Shown here in pieces: positions 17,401 through 33,365 of a stretch of DNA of 62,000 nucleotides (positions within the stretch are counted from its first letter, which is position 1; the number at the start of each line of letters is the position of its first letter). A program made the position numbers and the translations under genes. The DNA comes from Mesostigma viride (Eukaryota > Streptophyta > Mesostigmatophyceae > Mesostigmatales > Mesostigmataceae): positions 1 to 62,000 of the forward strand of contig RPFO01001141.1 in the NCBI GenBank assembly GCA_009746045.1, written 5' to 3'. The notes below the pieces were generated by a model. The model saw only the letters and a program-made list of their open reading frames with translations. It was not told where the DNA came from and did not search any database.

Positions 17401-18591
17401 CTGGCGAACTTTCTCTGTGTACTGCAGCCAGAGGGGGGCCACCTTGAGCAGGTCCTCCACATGCATGATGATGAAGCCGCCCACCTGAGGGGGGTGGCAC
17501 GAGGCAGGGATGAGTAAGGACAGGGATGCAGGGAGAGGAGAGGGACAAATAATGTGTGTGAGGGAGAAAGGGGGGCATGTCCAAATATGTAAATAGAGAG
17601 AGAGGAGTGAGAGAGAGTGTACATAGAGAGAGGAGTGAGAGAGGGAAATAGAGAGCGCGGGGGGGGGGGGGGGATGGAGAGTGAGTATGTGCACATGTGT
17701 AAACAAGTCTGTTTGTGTCACCTGCGCATGAGCATGGCCAGCCTGTGGCCATGCGGCATGCAGCGTTATTTTAAACATGGTGGCCCTAGCCTGTTTGAGT
17801 GGTTGCTTTGCTCTGGACATCGGCATTAGAATCACCAAGTTATTGGCTCGTTAATGCACGGGAATGACGAAACAAAAAAAAAGCACAGGCCACATCCTAT
17901 TGCCAACCAAACTTGTGCAGCAGCATCAGCTTCAGGGCCACAACAAGGGTTAACAGAACCAAGCAGAAAGGAGACATTGATGCCGGTATAGGATTTTTTT
18001 CCCGCGCACACTGGGATTGCGTGTGCTCGCACCAACCTGATCTAAAAACTTGAGCTTTTCCTTTGGAAGGAAATTCTCTGCCAAGCCGTTCTTGGTGCCA
18101 ACCAGGTATCCGTAATGCGCGGAGACAGGGCGACCTTTCTCAGCGCCCAATTCACGAGGTATCAACGGCTTTCGAATCGTCATGTCAGCATCCATGAAAA
18201 TAACGAATTCGGTGGAAGGCGGGTCGTTTTGAAGCCAGTGCAGAATAGAATACGGCTTGTTGTAAGGCGAGTAAACGTCCTTCGTCACGGGATGTACGGC
18301 GTAGTTCGGGTGGACATAGGATGGGCCAATGTCTGCACCCTTCCACGTCTTCGCTTGGTTGGCGTCACAGGCGACGAGACGTGTAACTGGACCCGGCTGT
18401 CCTGATTTCTTGTGAGAATAAAAGACGCCGGCCGATTGCCAATCGAAATAGTTATTACATTCCGTGGAGAAAACGGTGTGAACCGAACCATCATTCGGAA
18501 CAGGACGCCGTGACACGTCACCAGACGCTATTTGCAGCAACACGGCAAAAACGATCAATAGAAATAACGACGTGCGAGCACTCGGCCCCAT
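14422..18591 (-). CDS. Peptidyl-serine O-galactosyltransferase-like protein with ShKT domain
   Basis: Five exons (minus): 18591-18037, 17484-17335, about 16619-16437, 16159-15902 and 15597-14422; ends join in phase 0 except at exon 3. The product (~770 residues) starts with a signal peptide (hydrophobic residues 8-22). It then matches the SERGT/SGT1 family that adds galactose to serine of hydroxyproline-rich glycoproteins in the secretory pathway: HTVFSTECNNYFDWQ, SGQPGPVTRL, a DAD motif at 134-136, ELGAEKGRP, HYGYLVG, WISEMYGY and HYGILATLQ. Exon 5 adds a six-cysteine ShKT module, a long low-complexity linker, one membrane helix (about 80 residues before the end) and a basic tail, the type I layout of the algal enzyme. 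At 16616-16621 a C-run leaves exon 3 one base out of phase with exon 2, probably a homopolymer error. The last exon is intact. Confidence 0.88.
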
Positions 18592-19394
18592 TCATGCGGT
18601 GTCACTGTAGCAGTGAGGAAAGGATCATTGCTAATACTACCTGAGCATTCCCCATCGATTTACAGAAAATGCAATCGAACCCATATTGCAAGACTGAACC
18701 TGTCCCTCATTTTCGTAAGTCTAATCTCAAAACATATCGGTTAAATGTTACTGTGACGAGGGAAGTGTGGCGAGAGCAGCCATGGAAAAATGGCACCTTC
18801 CTCAGGGTTGTCGAAGCTCGTGACAGCTCGGTAGTCGGTACTGTACAAATGCCAGAGCTGCAGTTCAGTTCAGTTCAGTTCAGTTCAGTTGGGATCCCAC
18901 GCCGGTCATGGCAACAGTGCTTGCGAAAATGTGGATGAGGAAGTTACCAACTACATTGAGTACGGAAGGTGATGTAGGGACGAGGCGAACGGAACTTGGA
19001 AGGTCCAACATACCGTACTAACAACGGTACCAAACTGTACCAAAGGCCCCGAGTTCGATTCCCGCCAAGGCGATTAGGCGAAGGGATGAGCTCATCCAGC
19101 TTCCCAGTTCCCAGTGCCAAAATGCCATTGACCCTGCATTAACATTTGACACCTGATTGACACGAAAAATGCCAAGACCCATGGTCGCCCCAGACAACTA
19201 CCCGGCGCGGCGCCACGGGATGCGCCGGCGAGAAAGCGCGGGGAAGACGCTACTGTATCTATGGATGCCGGTCAGATATCTTGCTTTGGAGGGAAACACC
19301 GTGGCGGACCAGGCCACGGGTTCAAGGCGGCCACATTGCAGTCGTAGCACAGTGTGTGTATCATCACTGTAGGAGGATACATTCTGCAATTAGA
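18592..19394. other. Intergenic with CAGTT pentamer repeat and a B-box-like sequence
   Basis: About five CAGTT pentamers lie at 18,861-18,888. At 19,049-19,062 GAGTTCGATTCCCG matches a tRNA B box, but no acceptor stem can be formed with upstream sequence, so it is not a tRNA; a tRNA-derived SINE relic is possible. No other gene is supported between the two divergently transcribed genes. Confidence 0.5.
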
Positions 19395-20414
19395 ATGGCC
19401 ATCTGCGAAATGGGCACTCTAGCTGCTTCTAGGCCGACGCAAGTGTCAGCCTACAACGGGGGCAAGGTCGGCATTCCCCGTCTTCCAGTCCGCTCCCAGC
19501 GACCCTCGCTCAGTGCAAAGCCATGGGAGCGACCTGTAGCCGGCGTGCAGGCATTCCACGCCTATGGCTGCCACTGGCTGCGACGCCGTAGCGGAGAGGA
19601 CAGCGGTAGCTTGACCGTGTGCTACAGCAGTGGCAATGGCGGGGGTCCGGTTGGCGGTGGGTCTGGCGGTGGTGGGAACGGAGGAAACTCGGGGGGAGGA
19701 AAGGGTGATTCCTCGAACGAGGGTTTCTCAAATGTACCATTGCTTGGAGGCTTGGTGAGGGGGTGGCACAAGCGTGTGTCTGTGGATCCCCAATTTCCAT
19801 ACAAGGTGCTCATGGAGGAATTGGTGGGAGTGTCGTCCTGCGTCATCGGCGACATGTCCGTCCGTCCCAATTGGGGTCTTAACGAGCTCGACTTCGTTTT
19901 CAGCACCCTCGTTGTCAGCTCCATTATCAACTTCGTCTTGATGTACATGCTGGCGCCCACGGGCGTGGGTGGTGCAGCGTTGCCTGGTATTTTTGCCGCC
20001 TGCCCGGCAGGCCACATGTTCGAAGCGGGGGCGTATAGTTTGGCTGCCCGGGCGGGGACACTGCTCTACAAGGCCATCCAGTTCGGCGGCGTGGGCGTGA
20101 TTGGCGGCGTGGGTGGCACATTGCTGACCAACGCGCTCGTGGATGCTCGCAAGCGGGTCGACAAGACGTTTGTGGCCAACGAGAACCCGCCGGTACACCT
20201 CAACGCGCTGTCCTGGGCCATCCACATGGCATTCAGCAGCAACATCCGGTACCAGATGCTGAATGGCATTGACGGCGCGCTGGTGAAGATGATGCCCCCC
20301 ACGCTGTTCAAGCTGTGGATCCCGTTCATCCGCTGCCTCAACAACGTGGCGGGCGGGGTCACCTTCTCTTTAACAGCACGCGCGGTGGGCGCACAGAAGT
20401 CATCTGCCAGCTAA
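19395..20414 (+). CDS. RETICULATA-related (DUF3411) plastid envelope protein
   Basis: A single exon of 339 residues, ATG 19395 to TAA 20414. The first ~80 residues are Ser/Arg/Ala-rich without acidic clusters, as in plastid transit peptides. A Gly-rich linker (about 83-107) follows. The conserved domain then runs to the end: FPYKVLMEELVGVSSCVIGD, NWGLNELDFVFSTLVVSSI, a Pro-Gly-Ile-Phe-Ala segment with CPAGHMFEAGAYSL, SWAIHMAFSSNIRYQMLNG and a C-terminal LNNVAGGVTFSL. Several hydrophobic segments fit a multi-pass inner-envelope protein. Plant members affect leaf mesophyll development and plastid metabolism; the biochemical activity is not established. The frame upstream of ATG 19395 stays open to 19281 without a convincing start. 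The gene is intron-free here, unlike its neighbours. Confidence 0.9.
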   Translation: MAICEMGTLAASRPTQVSAYNGGKVGIPRLPVRSQRPSLSAKPWERPVAGVQAFHAYGCHWLRRRSGEDSGSLTVCYSSGNGGGPVGGGSGGGGNGGNSGGGKGDSSNEGFSNVPLLGGLVRGWHKRVSVDPQFPYKVLMEELVGVSSCVIGDMSVRPNWGLNELDFVFSTLVVSSIINFVLMYMLAPTGVGGAALPGIFAACPAGHMFEAGAYSLAARAGTLLYKAIQFGGVGVIGGVGGTLLTNALVDARKRVDKTFVANENPPVHLNALSWAIHMAFSSNIRYQMLNGIDGALVKMMPPTLFKLWIPFIRCLNNVAGGVTFSLTARAVGAQKSSAS

Positions 20415-21545
20415 CTACGTAAATAACTAATCAGCTTCACACCGGCAGGTCTTGCTGCATGGCTGCTGCAGCGCCACGTGTCAGGCGGACAGTTGAAGGG
20501 GGTGCCTTGGCCCATTCACTTTTCAACTGGGCAGTTTTCCCACCCCGGGCCCTGGCTGTGTTTAATGACACTATCTGAGACTCCTCATAAATGCTGGTGC
20601 TCAAGAAACCTTGCTGCAAGAAATGTCCATGCAGGAGTGGGGGGTGGGGGGTGGGTGGGGTGCGGGTGGGGTGTGGGTTAGGTGTGGGGGTTGGGGGGCA
20701 TTCCAATAAACAGGCGCCTGAGGAAGCATTGTGAAAGGAAGCAAAATGCACGCAGACATGAAAGGGCATATATGGGATGGCATGCTGTGCGCGCTGACGG
20801 ATGCTTGTTAGCGCTGACGGGTGCTTGTCAGCAAGCAGGGAGGTGGTTGCCACGTGTCTGCCCACGCCGTCTTGAATAACGTTCCAAGTACAACTGGATA
20901 GTTGCTAATTTAGGTTCTGGGCTGCGACATCCATTGGTTTCTCGAGCCTATCTGATGTTAGTATCAACTAGGTCCTGGCAGACGTGTCCCGGCAACGTCT
21001 GCTTTGGAGGTCCATATTCAAGTGACTTGAGTTTATGATCTTATGCCCTCAACTACTTCTGGGACCGATGCCCTTTTGTGGTGCCAAGGTCGCTCCATGC
21101 TATTGAAACATGATCATCTATCGGGCCCATTTTTTTCTGTGCTGGAGTCGTTGCTTTTGCAACAGTACTAAGCAGTCGTACGTGCCCTAAAGGGTGGTTA
21201 CGCCAATATTTATTATTAAGAATTCGAAAAAGCCTTACGATTCAAATGTCTGCATTTGTGTAACTTATACGATTCCCAATTAGTTTGTTCCATGTCCAGG
21301 TGAATGATTGATAGTGCGGATGTACACACACGCATGCAGATGCTGGTAGAACCATACATGTGCATTGTATAGAACCATACAATTGTCTCCTTGATACATG
21401 TGCACGCCGAATGACATAAGCGTGTTGAACCATGAAATGCTTGCTAGGCTGGCATCATTTCACATGCCTGGACTGGGTTACCATGAGGCGTTCGCCGGCG
21501 CTGCTGCATAATGCATTCCGAATAGCACAAGGTGTCACATCCTAG
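20415..21545. other. Convergent intergenic region with G-rich tract
   Basis: Between two convergent genes. A strongly G-rich run (GGGGTGGGGGGTGGGTGGGG and similar) at 20,639-20,700 could form a G-quadruplex on the plus strand. Direct repeats GCGCTGACGG(A/G)TGCTTGT lie at 20,791-20,828. No coding region is supported. Confidence 0.6.
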
Positions 21546-24500
21546 CTAGTCTGGCAGAGCTAAACTGCCAACCCGGATAGCCCTGGATGCACCGGTCACA
21601 AGCGGGCTAGTCCCAGGTTTCTCTCGAAGATATAGCCAACCCAGTGCCGCAAAGCAGGCTGCCTCCCTGCACTGTTCAGGGACACCGAGTTCAACTGAGG
21701 ACCCCACCCTCCATCTACATGTCAGCGAGACGCGTCCCGTGTTTTGTAAGGGGCATGCTTCACTCTGGCACCCACTGCTTAGGGCACCTGCAGGTCCCAC
21801 CACGCACGCACATGATGCTTCTTGCACGGAAGCACTCGCCCTGCCAGCTGGCATATCACCGTCGGCAAAGGTGGTCCAAGCGGCCGTCGTGCTGGTGTTT
21901 GAGCGGACACCCTCCTGTGCAGGCAGCGTGATGGATGTAGGCAAGCAGCGCTGGATGGATGCCATGAGGGTCGGGTTGAGCGCACCCCCTCCCGCCACAA
22001 ACAAGGGCAGATCCAGCTGCATGCCGGTACAGGCACACGAGCACACGGGGCGTCTACGCTTTTGTCCAGCTGGGATCGAGGACACAAAGGCTTCACGTGC
22101 CACTGCCAGACCATTCAGCACCTCACCCGCTGCCCCTGATCTGCCCATCACCTCGGCGCCATCCAGAGACAATGCACTACCCGCTTGTGCTGCCACACCG
22201 TCATGTTTTGAGAGGGTGCAGGTTCGCCCGCAGCCCATGTGCTGCAGCGCTGACATCAGCGCGTGCTGCGCCGCCTCTGCAATGAGAGCTGCGCTGAGCT
22301 CTACCAGCGTGGCGGCGCCGTCCTCGAGCGACAGATGAGGGGGAAAGGCGGCAAACCGCTCCACGTTGAGCCGTTCGCGCGCTAGCGACTGGCCCCATGT
22401 GGCCGGACGACAGCAGAACTCGCTGGGGGCACATGCATCACTGCTGACCACACCGTTGGCATTGCCGGCATTGCCTTTATCAGCCACCTGGCCCACGCCC
22501 AGCAGTCGGTGCAAGCTGTCGCGATGCACCGTCCCTTGTTTGCTAATGCTGCCGCCGGCATCGCACTGCAGCCGACCCTGGGTTCGCAGGGCCACCCAAC
22601 TGTCCAGCAGGCAGTTGCCGGGGCCGACGTCGAACCCCATCTGGACACATGGCAGCGGGTGGAGCACTGTGATGTTGGCAATGCCGCCGATGTTGAGCAG
22701 GAACCGGGGGGGGCGCCAAGACAAGAGGGAGGAGCATGCAGCACGAGGAGTCGGGCACAGGGTACCTTGATCGCTTGCGGCACTGCCCCTAGGTGGCGCC
22801 CTGCCTTGCCCGGGCTCATCGTGCGGGTTGCCAGCCCCCCCAACCCATGATGTTACGGCGGTGGCAGCAGCAGAAGCGTGCTCCCTCCTGTCCTCATCAT
22901 CGGGAGTGTCCCCACCGTCCGTTGCCGCTGGGCTGTTGCCGGTAGCGCTTGCCGTGCAAACACGCGGTCTTGCCTGTGGGCGTGCAGATGCAGTATCGAC
23001 GCAGCCATCCCCTAATGGATCGCGTCGCGGCGGAGGAGAGCGAGCGGGGCAGCACGGTGTGGCGCATGACAGCACCGCCGCAGGGCCCCTGGCTCCAAAC
23101 AACAGCTGGTCAGCCACAGGGACCAGAGGGGCACCCTGGCCCCCTAGCGCCACGTCGCCGCTGCGAGCGACCCACAAGCAGGGATGGCAAGGAGAGGCAT
23201 GGCCCAAGCCCACGCTGCATGCCGCTCAGTGAGCACCGAGGCATGCATGCTTACACACATGTAGGAGTACACCCTGGCGGTGGTGGCATTATGTGCCGGT
23301 CCCAGGGCTGCCAGAGAAAGGGATGCAGCACAGGGAGTTATTATAAATAGTGACGGAACCTTTTTGCCACATAAGCAATTAGGTCCGTCACTATTTAACC
23401 GGCGAGAACCACTCGCCGGTATCTATTCCGCGTTAAGTTCACATGAACTTAACGCGGAATAGATACCGGCGAGTGGTTCTCGCCGGTTAAATAGTGACGG
23501 GCCTAATGGCCAGAGAGGCAAAAAAGTTCCGTCACTATTTATAATAACTCAGGGGTAGAAAATTCACACCGTCTATGCCGCACAACCGCGGAGCATGTCC
23601 CAGCGCAGGTCAAGCACCGACGACCGAGGGCACAACGTGCCACGGTAGCAAGGTGGAGCGTGGGGCAGAAGCATGTCTTGCATGGTCCGCACGCAAGGAC
23701 CTGCGCGCACATTTTGTGCATCTAGCACAGTTAACTACGAGCTATCACTTACGCTTCAAAACAAGAATATTACAACATGCTGGCAGGCACCCAACCTATT
23801 GTCCTAGTTGCGTGTGTCAGCATATATCCACGTGTGCACCAGTTGGTTATGAAGTGGCTTGCCGGTCATTATCACAGGACATATGGCTCCACCTAACCCC
23901 ATCAACCACGCCTCGTTTATCAGCCATTGCATCAGCCTCCAAGGAATGTGCCCGCTACAGCGGTTGGGCACAGTACAACGCGGCTCGCTAAAGTTGTCTC
24001 ACTTCACACACCGCGGCGACAAGAAGAGGGTAATTAGACTAGGACAATGTACTAGTGTGCGGGACCCCCCCCCCCCCTCCCCCCAATCTGCACCCTGCGC
24101 AACACCTGGGGCTCACCTGCGCAGGTTCCATAGTACCGGCACCCCCACCAGCACGCTCAGCATGTTGCCGTCCCCAAGCTGGAGCGTGTGGCCGGTGCCC
24201 TCGTTGCTGCTGGCAAATGCACCAGGGGCATGGAACACCGTCTGGCCATGGCTGACGATCTGCGGGGATGAGCAATGGGCAGAGAAATATAGAGGATGAT
24301 GATGGCGTGAAAGAGCCTGACAGGCTGCAATGCATTAGACGTTTGCAGCCAATTATGCGAGGAAACATCGGAAACGAGGGAGAGGGAGTAAGGGGATTTA
24401 TTGAACCATAGCATCAAAGCACATCAATCACTGGGTAGCTGAATTGTGTATCGTGAGGTAAACGTGCATGCTTGCTTTCTGCCAACTGTGGAACCATCAT

Positions 24501-24896
24501 ACCCATATCATGTGGGTGCACACCACAAATACAATCTTGTTTGCCGAGTGTCATGGAAGAGTTTCAATATATTAGCTGCCAAGCGAGGTGGTTAAGAACT
24601 CATTAGCAACTGCCAACTCATTCGCCAGCACAGTGCACGCGTGCTGGCAGCTCACAAGGTCGGGTTCCGGCTTGCCCTCAAGAAAGGACTTTACGCACGA
24701 CGCCACGTGGCGGATGTACGTGGCCGAGAGCGACGACACCTCGGGCGTGCTGGCCGTGGGTGCGCGCAGGATGCGCTCGCGCAGGGCGGCAGGGAAGGGC
24801 TGCTCCTCCCACGCCAGGATGGTCCAATCCGACAGCTGCGGCCCAAACTCGAGCAGGGCCAGGTCCAGGCCGTCGGCGCTGGTACCGCTCATCAGG
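21546..24896 (-). CDS. anmK: Anhydro-N-acetylmuramic acid kinase (AnmK), 5' end incomplete
   Basis: Three exons joining in matching phases: 24896-24656, 24259-24117 and 23160-21546 (664 residues from the MSGTS methionine at 24892). The enzyme phosphorylates and opens 1,6-anhydro-MurNAc to MurNAc-6-phosphate in peptidoglycan recycling. Motifs in order: LMSGTSADGLDLAL (phosphate loop), PDL-IVSHGQTVFH, THTLQLGDGN-type (here GHTLQLGDGN), ALGGQGAPLVP, LNIGGIANIT, GFDVGPGNCLLDSW, VAGGGALNPTLM and the C-terminal VTGASRAI. An unusual ~130-residue Ser/Pro/Arg/Ala-rich insert lies between GGQGAPLVP and LNIGGIAN, and other low-complexity inserts raise the size well above the bacterial ~370. The first exon begins with C-CTG before ATG, so an upstream exon encoding the residues before MSGTS probably exists; I could not find it. 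Bacterial-type origin (organelle or transfer) is inference. Confidence 0.9.
23336..23549. mobile_element. 214-bp foldback (palindromic) MITE with 5-bp target duplication
   Basis: Two ~105-base arms are nearly perfect inverted repeats around a four-base loop (ACAT at 23441-23444). The outer ends are AGTTATTATAAATAGTGACG and its complement, and the central arms contain CCGGCGAGAACCACTCGCCGG. Direct repeats CAGGG flank it (23331-23335 and 23550-23554), and they are symmetric about the palindrome centre at 23,442.5. It sits in the intron between AnmK exons 2 and 3. There is no coding capacity, so it would need a transposase in trans. The superfamily is not determined. Confidence 0.88.
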
Positions 24897-26354
24897 CTGG
24901 TGGTGGGGGGGGCGTGGGCGGACAGAGCAGGCGACGAAGATGCGGCGTAGGCACGGGGAAGGGCTAGGTTAGGCGGCTATGTGCTTATCAACTACTTTCA
25001 AAGCAGTCACACACAGTTTGCGCTTGCCATGGAAGCCTCAGCAAGCTTTTATTACAATGCTGAGCTTTAGTTTCGATAACGAACACTGGGTTGACAGCAC
25101 GGTTGTATTCCAAGATTGAACTCCCTCCCGCCTTTCATCGCTAAGAAAACTATGGATATCGCCATCCTGCAATATTTGCTTCGTCCTTCCAGAATAATTT
25201 GATCGAGTCTGCACTGCCTACCAGGACAAACCAATGTGCAGGTCTCGTTGGCACGTTAACATAGACAAAGAGTTTGGGACAATTATTACCACCAGAGTCA
25301 ATAAGTTTTCTAAGCAATGCGTAATGTGTCTGTCGTACCCGAGAATGATGGCTTTTGATCTTTCCGGTATCGAGACATTTACCAGGCGGCGTTTCCTTGC
25401 CCCTTCAGTCGCGTGTAGGCGTGAGGGGGGTTCAGTATGTGGAGGAGAATGCCCGAAGGAGGCCGTCATTATCCCACCACAGAAGGGACTTACACCTCGC
25501 TGGAGCTCAGGGTATGGATGGTAATGAAGCTGACGAGAATGAAGCTGATGACGTGAACTAAACCGGTCGTAGTTGCTAGCGAGCTCATACAAGCTCAGCA
25601 AGTTTCAAAACGCATGTGACCCAGTTTGTTCATTGATCCGGCTTAGCCAAGAATCACAACTAATTGCTCTGCCCCCCTCGCTTCTACGCTGGTAATGTCC
25701 GGCAAAGTAGTTAATTGATGGCGTGAGATCAAGTCTGGGCAAGGTAATTCTGCAAGGCGAGCTGCAGATTACTGCGGCCGCAAGGCATCGATGATGCCGC
25801 GTCCGCCTTTATTGTGCAAAAGGACCTAACAAGCTCTCCGAAATGTAAGAATATTAAATATGCTTAGTGAAAATGTCAGAACACGACGCGAGTTCGCGAG
25901 GGTGCCATGGCCATTTCCGTTCCATGATCGTGCATTCTTGCTGTGGATCAATCAGGGATGGAAGGTACCTACTCAAAAGTTTGTGCTCGGTCACTCTCCC
26001 AACGGAGGCGTGTGAATGAATGAATAATCGTGCACAAAACAAGAACTTGCACAGAATGCTAATTTCTCTGGACCATTCGCAAAATAGAAAGACATGCACG
26101 CGAGATGAACGCAATCTGCGTAACCACGCCGGTTTCCCGCCAACGTGCCGGCCGGCAGCATATTCAAGTCCTCTGCGATTTCCTGACCCGGCACCTCAGC
26201 GTCCATCGTGGCAGAACGAGATTGCTCGCAGCACGCATGGCGAGTTGAGCACGCAACAGGATTTAGGTTTAAAGACGTGGCAACGACAAGTTCCGCTACG
26301 GCAGGGCAGAGTGCACGCATCCATACCTGCAGCCTAATTACCAAAGCTCTCTAA
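24897..26354. other. Divergent intergenic region with a dispersed-repeat end
   Basis: It separates the minus-strand AnmK from the plus-strand RidA. The 5' exon of AnmK should lie in its left part. At 25,900-26,030 there is a minus-strand copy of the dispersed segment seen at 30,183-30,250 (CCGTTGGGAGAGT, GAGTAGGTACC, CCACAGCAAGAA), ending beside GAATGAATGAAT. No other gene is supported. Confidence 0.55.
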
Positions 26355-30816
<4,462 letters not shown>

Positions 30817-31540
30817 AAGCACCTTCTGCTCTGTCGGTTTTGCTGCAGAGTGCTGCAGCTTCAATGATGCCTTGAGCATGAGCTAGTCTATAGTACTACT
30901 ATATGAATAATAAACACACCCCGATGGTGTTTTTGCCTGATAGTCATCACACGACGTTGGACCACCGTGCGTAATAGTTGTCCCTTATGGTGTGTCTTTT
31001 TTCTTTGCAGTCCGCCAGATGTTAAGGATTTGAAATCCACATATTAAATTTTAACATCTTAAACTCCGTTGGGAGTACGTTCATGTAGCACGTATTCCAT
31101 GGCCGCTCGATGGGTGGGTGGGTGGGGGGGGAACTGAGCCGCGAAAAACTAGCTAAGCTAACCCTAATCTAAGCTACAAAAATCCTAGCTACTCTACCCA
31201 GTAAAGCGCCCCTTCCTCCTGGGGGGTGGGAAGGCTTGAGCACTCACAGGGGCTGGCGTGTTGGCATGGACAATATGGTCTGCCACCTCTTCTTGTTCTG
31301 CATAGCAGTCCAAGCAAGAGAGAGGGAGGAAATGCGGTGTTCAAACTTAGGTGGGACCACGAGGTCGGCCAGCAATTACTGCTAGCTGTGTATCAAGTTC
31401 ATGGCATGTTTACCAACCTTTCTGGGAATGTCCTTGGGGCCAGGCCGCGTCAGGACATGCTGCCCTGGCTGACAAAGCCGCTGGGGGCAGGCTGGAGACC
31501 GAGGGCGGTCTAGTCTAGTGCTCAAGTACAGTGCCATGGA
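30817..31540. other. Downstream of RidA, no gene supported
   Basis: It contains one more copy of the AACTCCGTTGGGAGTA motif (31,062-31,077) next to TTAAATTTTAACATC-type AT-rich sequence, and a short G-run (31,113-31,133). A run of CTAAGCTA/CTAGCTA words lies at 31,148-31,196. No coding region is supported. Confidence 0.5.
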
Positions 31541-31650
31541 GGAAATCTTCTCAGACGCCGCAAGCGCGGGCTCGTGAAGACTCACTTCACCCTGGACGAT
31601 GACTTGACCCTGGCGCAGCAACAACTGCGACGGGAGCTATGCATGGCCGA
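31540..31650 (+). mobile_element. LINE ORF1 C-terminal fragment, plus strand
   Basis: Translation gives FTLDDDLTLAQQQLRREL, an L1-type ORF1 C-terminal domain pattern (Phe-Asp-Leu-Thr...Arg-Arg). It is clearly related to 33,165-33,230, where the same stretch occurs with substitutions. Only about 100 bases remain. Confidence 0.5.
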
Positions 31651-31699
31651 CCGGCGTATCCTGCGTCATTTGGAATGCTCGACTTCCCCACTGCAGGGG

Positions 31700-32825
31700 G
31701 TTTGTTGTCCACTATGACCTGGGCCCACTTGGCCGGCCTTGTCCATAATCTTTTTCCAAATTAATCACGGCGCTGAGCGGGGCGCAGCCCTGCGGAGGGG
31801 CCACGTGAAGGTGTCTACCTGGTTGACCAGTTGCACAAGCTAAGTGCCCTACTAGCTGCAGGCGCCGCTGCTTGATGGTGCTTACCAGTGATATACACGT
31901 ATGTATAATAAGTGGCATGCCGAGGTACAAGTCCTTCTGGCGGATGCATGAGCACTGAGCGTATCCTACTACATGCCGGAAAATTGACCGCGCAGCATGA
32001 ATTGGTGACCGCGCCGTCTGGACAGCTTGAACTGGCATGAAGGTTGGCGGTGAGAGTCCATGTCTCGGCCCCGTACGTAAGAACAGGGAGGACCAGGACC
32101 TTAAACAGGTCCTGCTTCTCTAGCTTGCCCAGGGGCTTGCGCCACAGGGCCCTGTAATGGCGTAAAGCGTGCCAGGCGAGGGTCCACGTCGGCCTAAGCT
32201 GGGTCCGAGTAATTAGCTACCCAGCAACTAATTGACGCGGTCCCGATACAGGACTCGATAGTCATCAAGGAGAAAGAGGTCGGGCGGTGGCTGAGTGAGC
32301 CCAATCGCCAGAGCCTCTGTCTTCTTGCTGACGTACCTCAAGCCCCACTGCACACGGGCCTTGATTGCTAGGCAGTCAAGCCACGTCTGCACGTGCTCAG
32401 TGTCCTCGAAGAGGGCACCTGGTGTCGTCTGCATATAGATAGATGATCTGTCCGCTAGCCGAATCTCCGTTTAATTCCGCCCCGCCATGCGAGAAGTGCA
32501 TGCATGGTTGGCGACCTGCACCCCTGGTTCCCTATACCCACAATGCGAGCAAACCGCTTGCGCGCCTGAATCATTACGTATTCGACCACAATATAATGAA
32601 CAGGTATGGCGAGAGCACGCAGCCCTGCCACACACCCTTCTGTAAACGGCATGGTGGCGTGGTCCCGTAGGAAGTGCGCACCGAGGCGGGTGGACCCTAG
32701 TCATACAGGTTGCGGATGACAGCAATCAGGGGGAGGGGGATCCGGAACAGAGCGAGGATGTCCCACAGCGCAGACCAGAAACCGAGTCAAAGGCTTTGAT
32801 GAAGTCCACCACATGTTTCTGACCT
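31700..32825 (-). mobile_element. Decayed LINE reverse transcriptase, minus strand
   Basis: Read on the minus strand, fragments in several frames give in order VDFIKAFDSV (about 32,775-32,805), YADDT (about 32,430) and EDTEHVQTWLDCLAI, VSKKTEALAIGLT, YRDRVN, then KQRRLQLVGHLA (about 31,850). These are the palm-domain and C-terminal signatures of a non-LTR reverse transcriptase. They match the plus-strand fragment at 38,660-39,553 closely enough to be the same family. Multiple frameshifts and stops make it inactive. Confidence 0.85.
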
Positions 32826-32950
32826 GTGTTGAAAGTTTCAGACCGAAAATCGCATGTTTAGTAGGCTTGCCACGTGTCAGATTACATCGCGATACATCGC
32901 GTTCTAGCCCTACAACGCGATGTATTGCGTTGTAAAAAAACACCGGTTAA
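32808..32950 (+). mobile_element. Partial copy of the palindrome-ended dispersed element
   Basis: About 140 bases match the right end of the element at 33,689-34,335 (GTTTCTGACCT, GTTGAAAGTTTCAGACC, GCCACGTGTCAGATTACA, and a terminal palindrome built from TACAACGCGAT/ATCGCGTTGTA words). It directly abuts the LINE fragment on its left. Confidence 0.8.
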
Positions 32951-33104
32951 AGAGCATCATCCTTCTTGACCAGGAATAGTTGTTGCGATGATTGCGAGTT
33001 AGGTGGTTAGGTACAATCTGATCCAGTGTGCACACTTCCCAGGCCTACAACAACTCCCTCACCGGTGTCTCCAACATGGCCTTCTGAATATGACAACAGC
33101 GAGC

Positions 33105-33365
33105 TGCATGTAAAAATAAAATCCAGCATGCAGGTTGCCATTTTGGCGGAGCTTAGCGGGAAATTCACTTCACCCTTGACGACGACCAGCTTGACCCTGG
33201 CGCAGCAACAACGGCGACGGGAGCTATGGCCGGTCGACCTACCTCCAGCTCCGGCAGACCAAGGCGGGGCAGCCGGTGTACTGGAAGGGGGCGGCCATCT
33301 ACGTCGGCCACAAGCCCTGGCATGCGACCCCCGCGGCCCCAACGACTCCAGACGCCCCAGCTTAG
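33105..33365 (+). mobile_element. LINE ORF1 C-terminal domain fragment
   Basis: In mixed frames the segment reads KFTLDDD, LTLAQQQRRREL, then YLQLRQTKAGQPVYWKGAA and IYVGHKPWHA. This resembles the end of L1-like ORF1 (RNA-binding protein) with its Arg-Arg helix and a final beta-rich part. A related piece lies at 31,540. Frameshifts show decay. Confidence 0.5.

Noticed and set aside
19025-19075. tRNA gene suggested by GAGTTCGATTCCCG
   Set aside because: No acceptor stem, D arm or anticodon arm can be formed with upstream sequence.
23336-23549. Intrinsic transcription terminator or attachment-site hairpin
   Set aside because: The 105-base arms and the CAGGG duplication fit a transposed foldback element far better.
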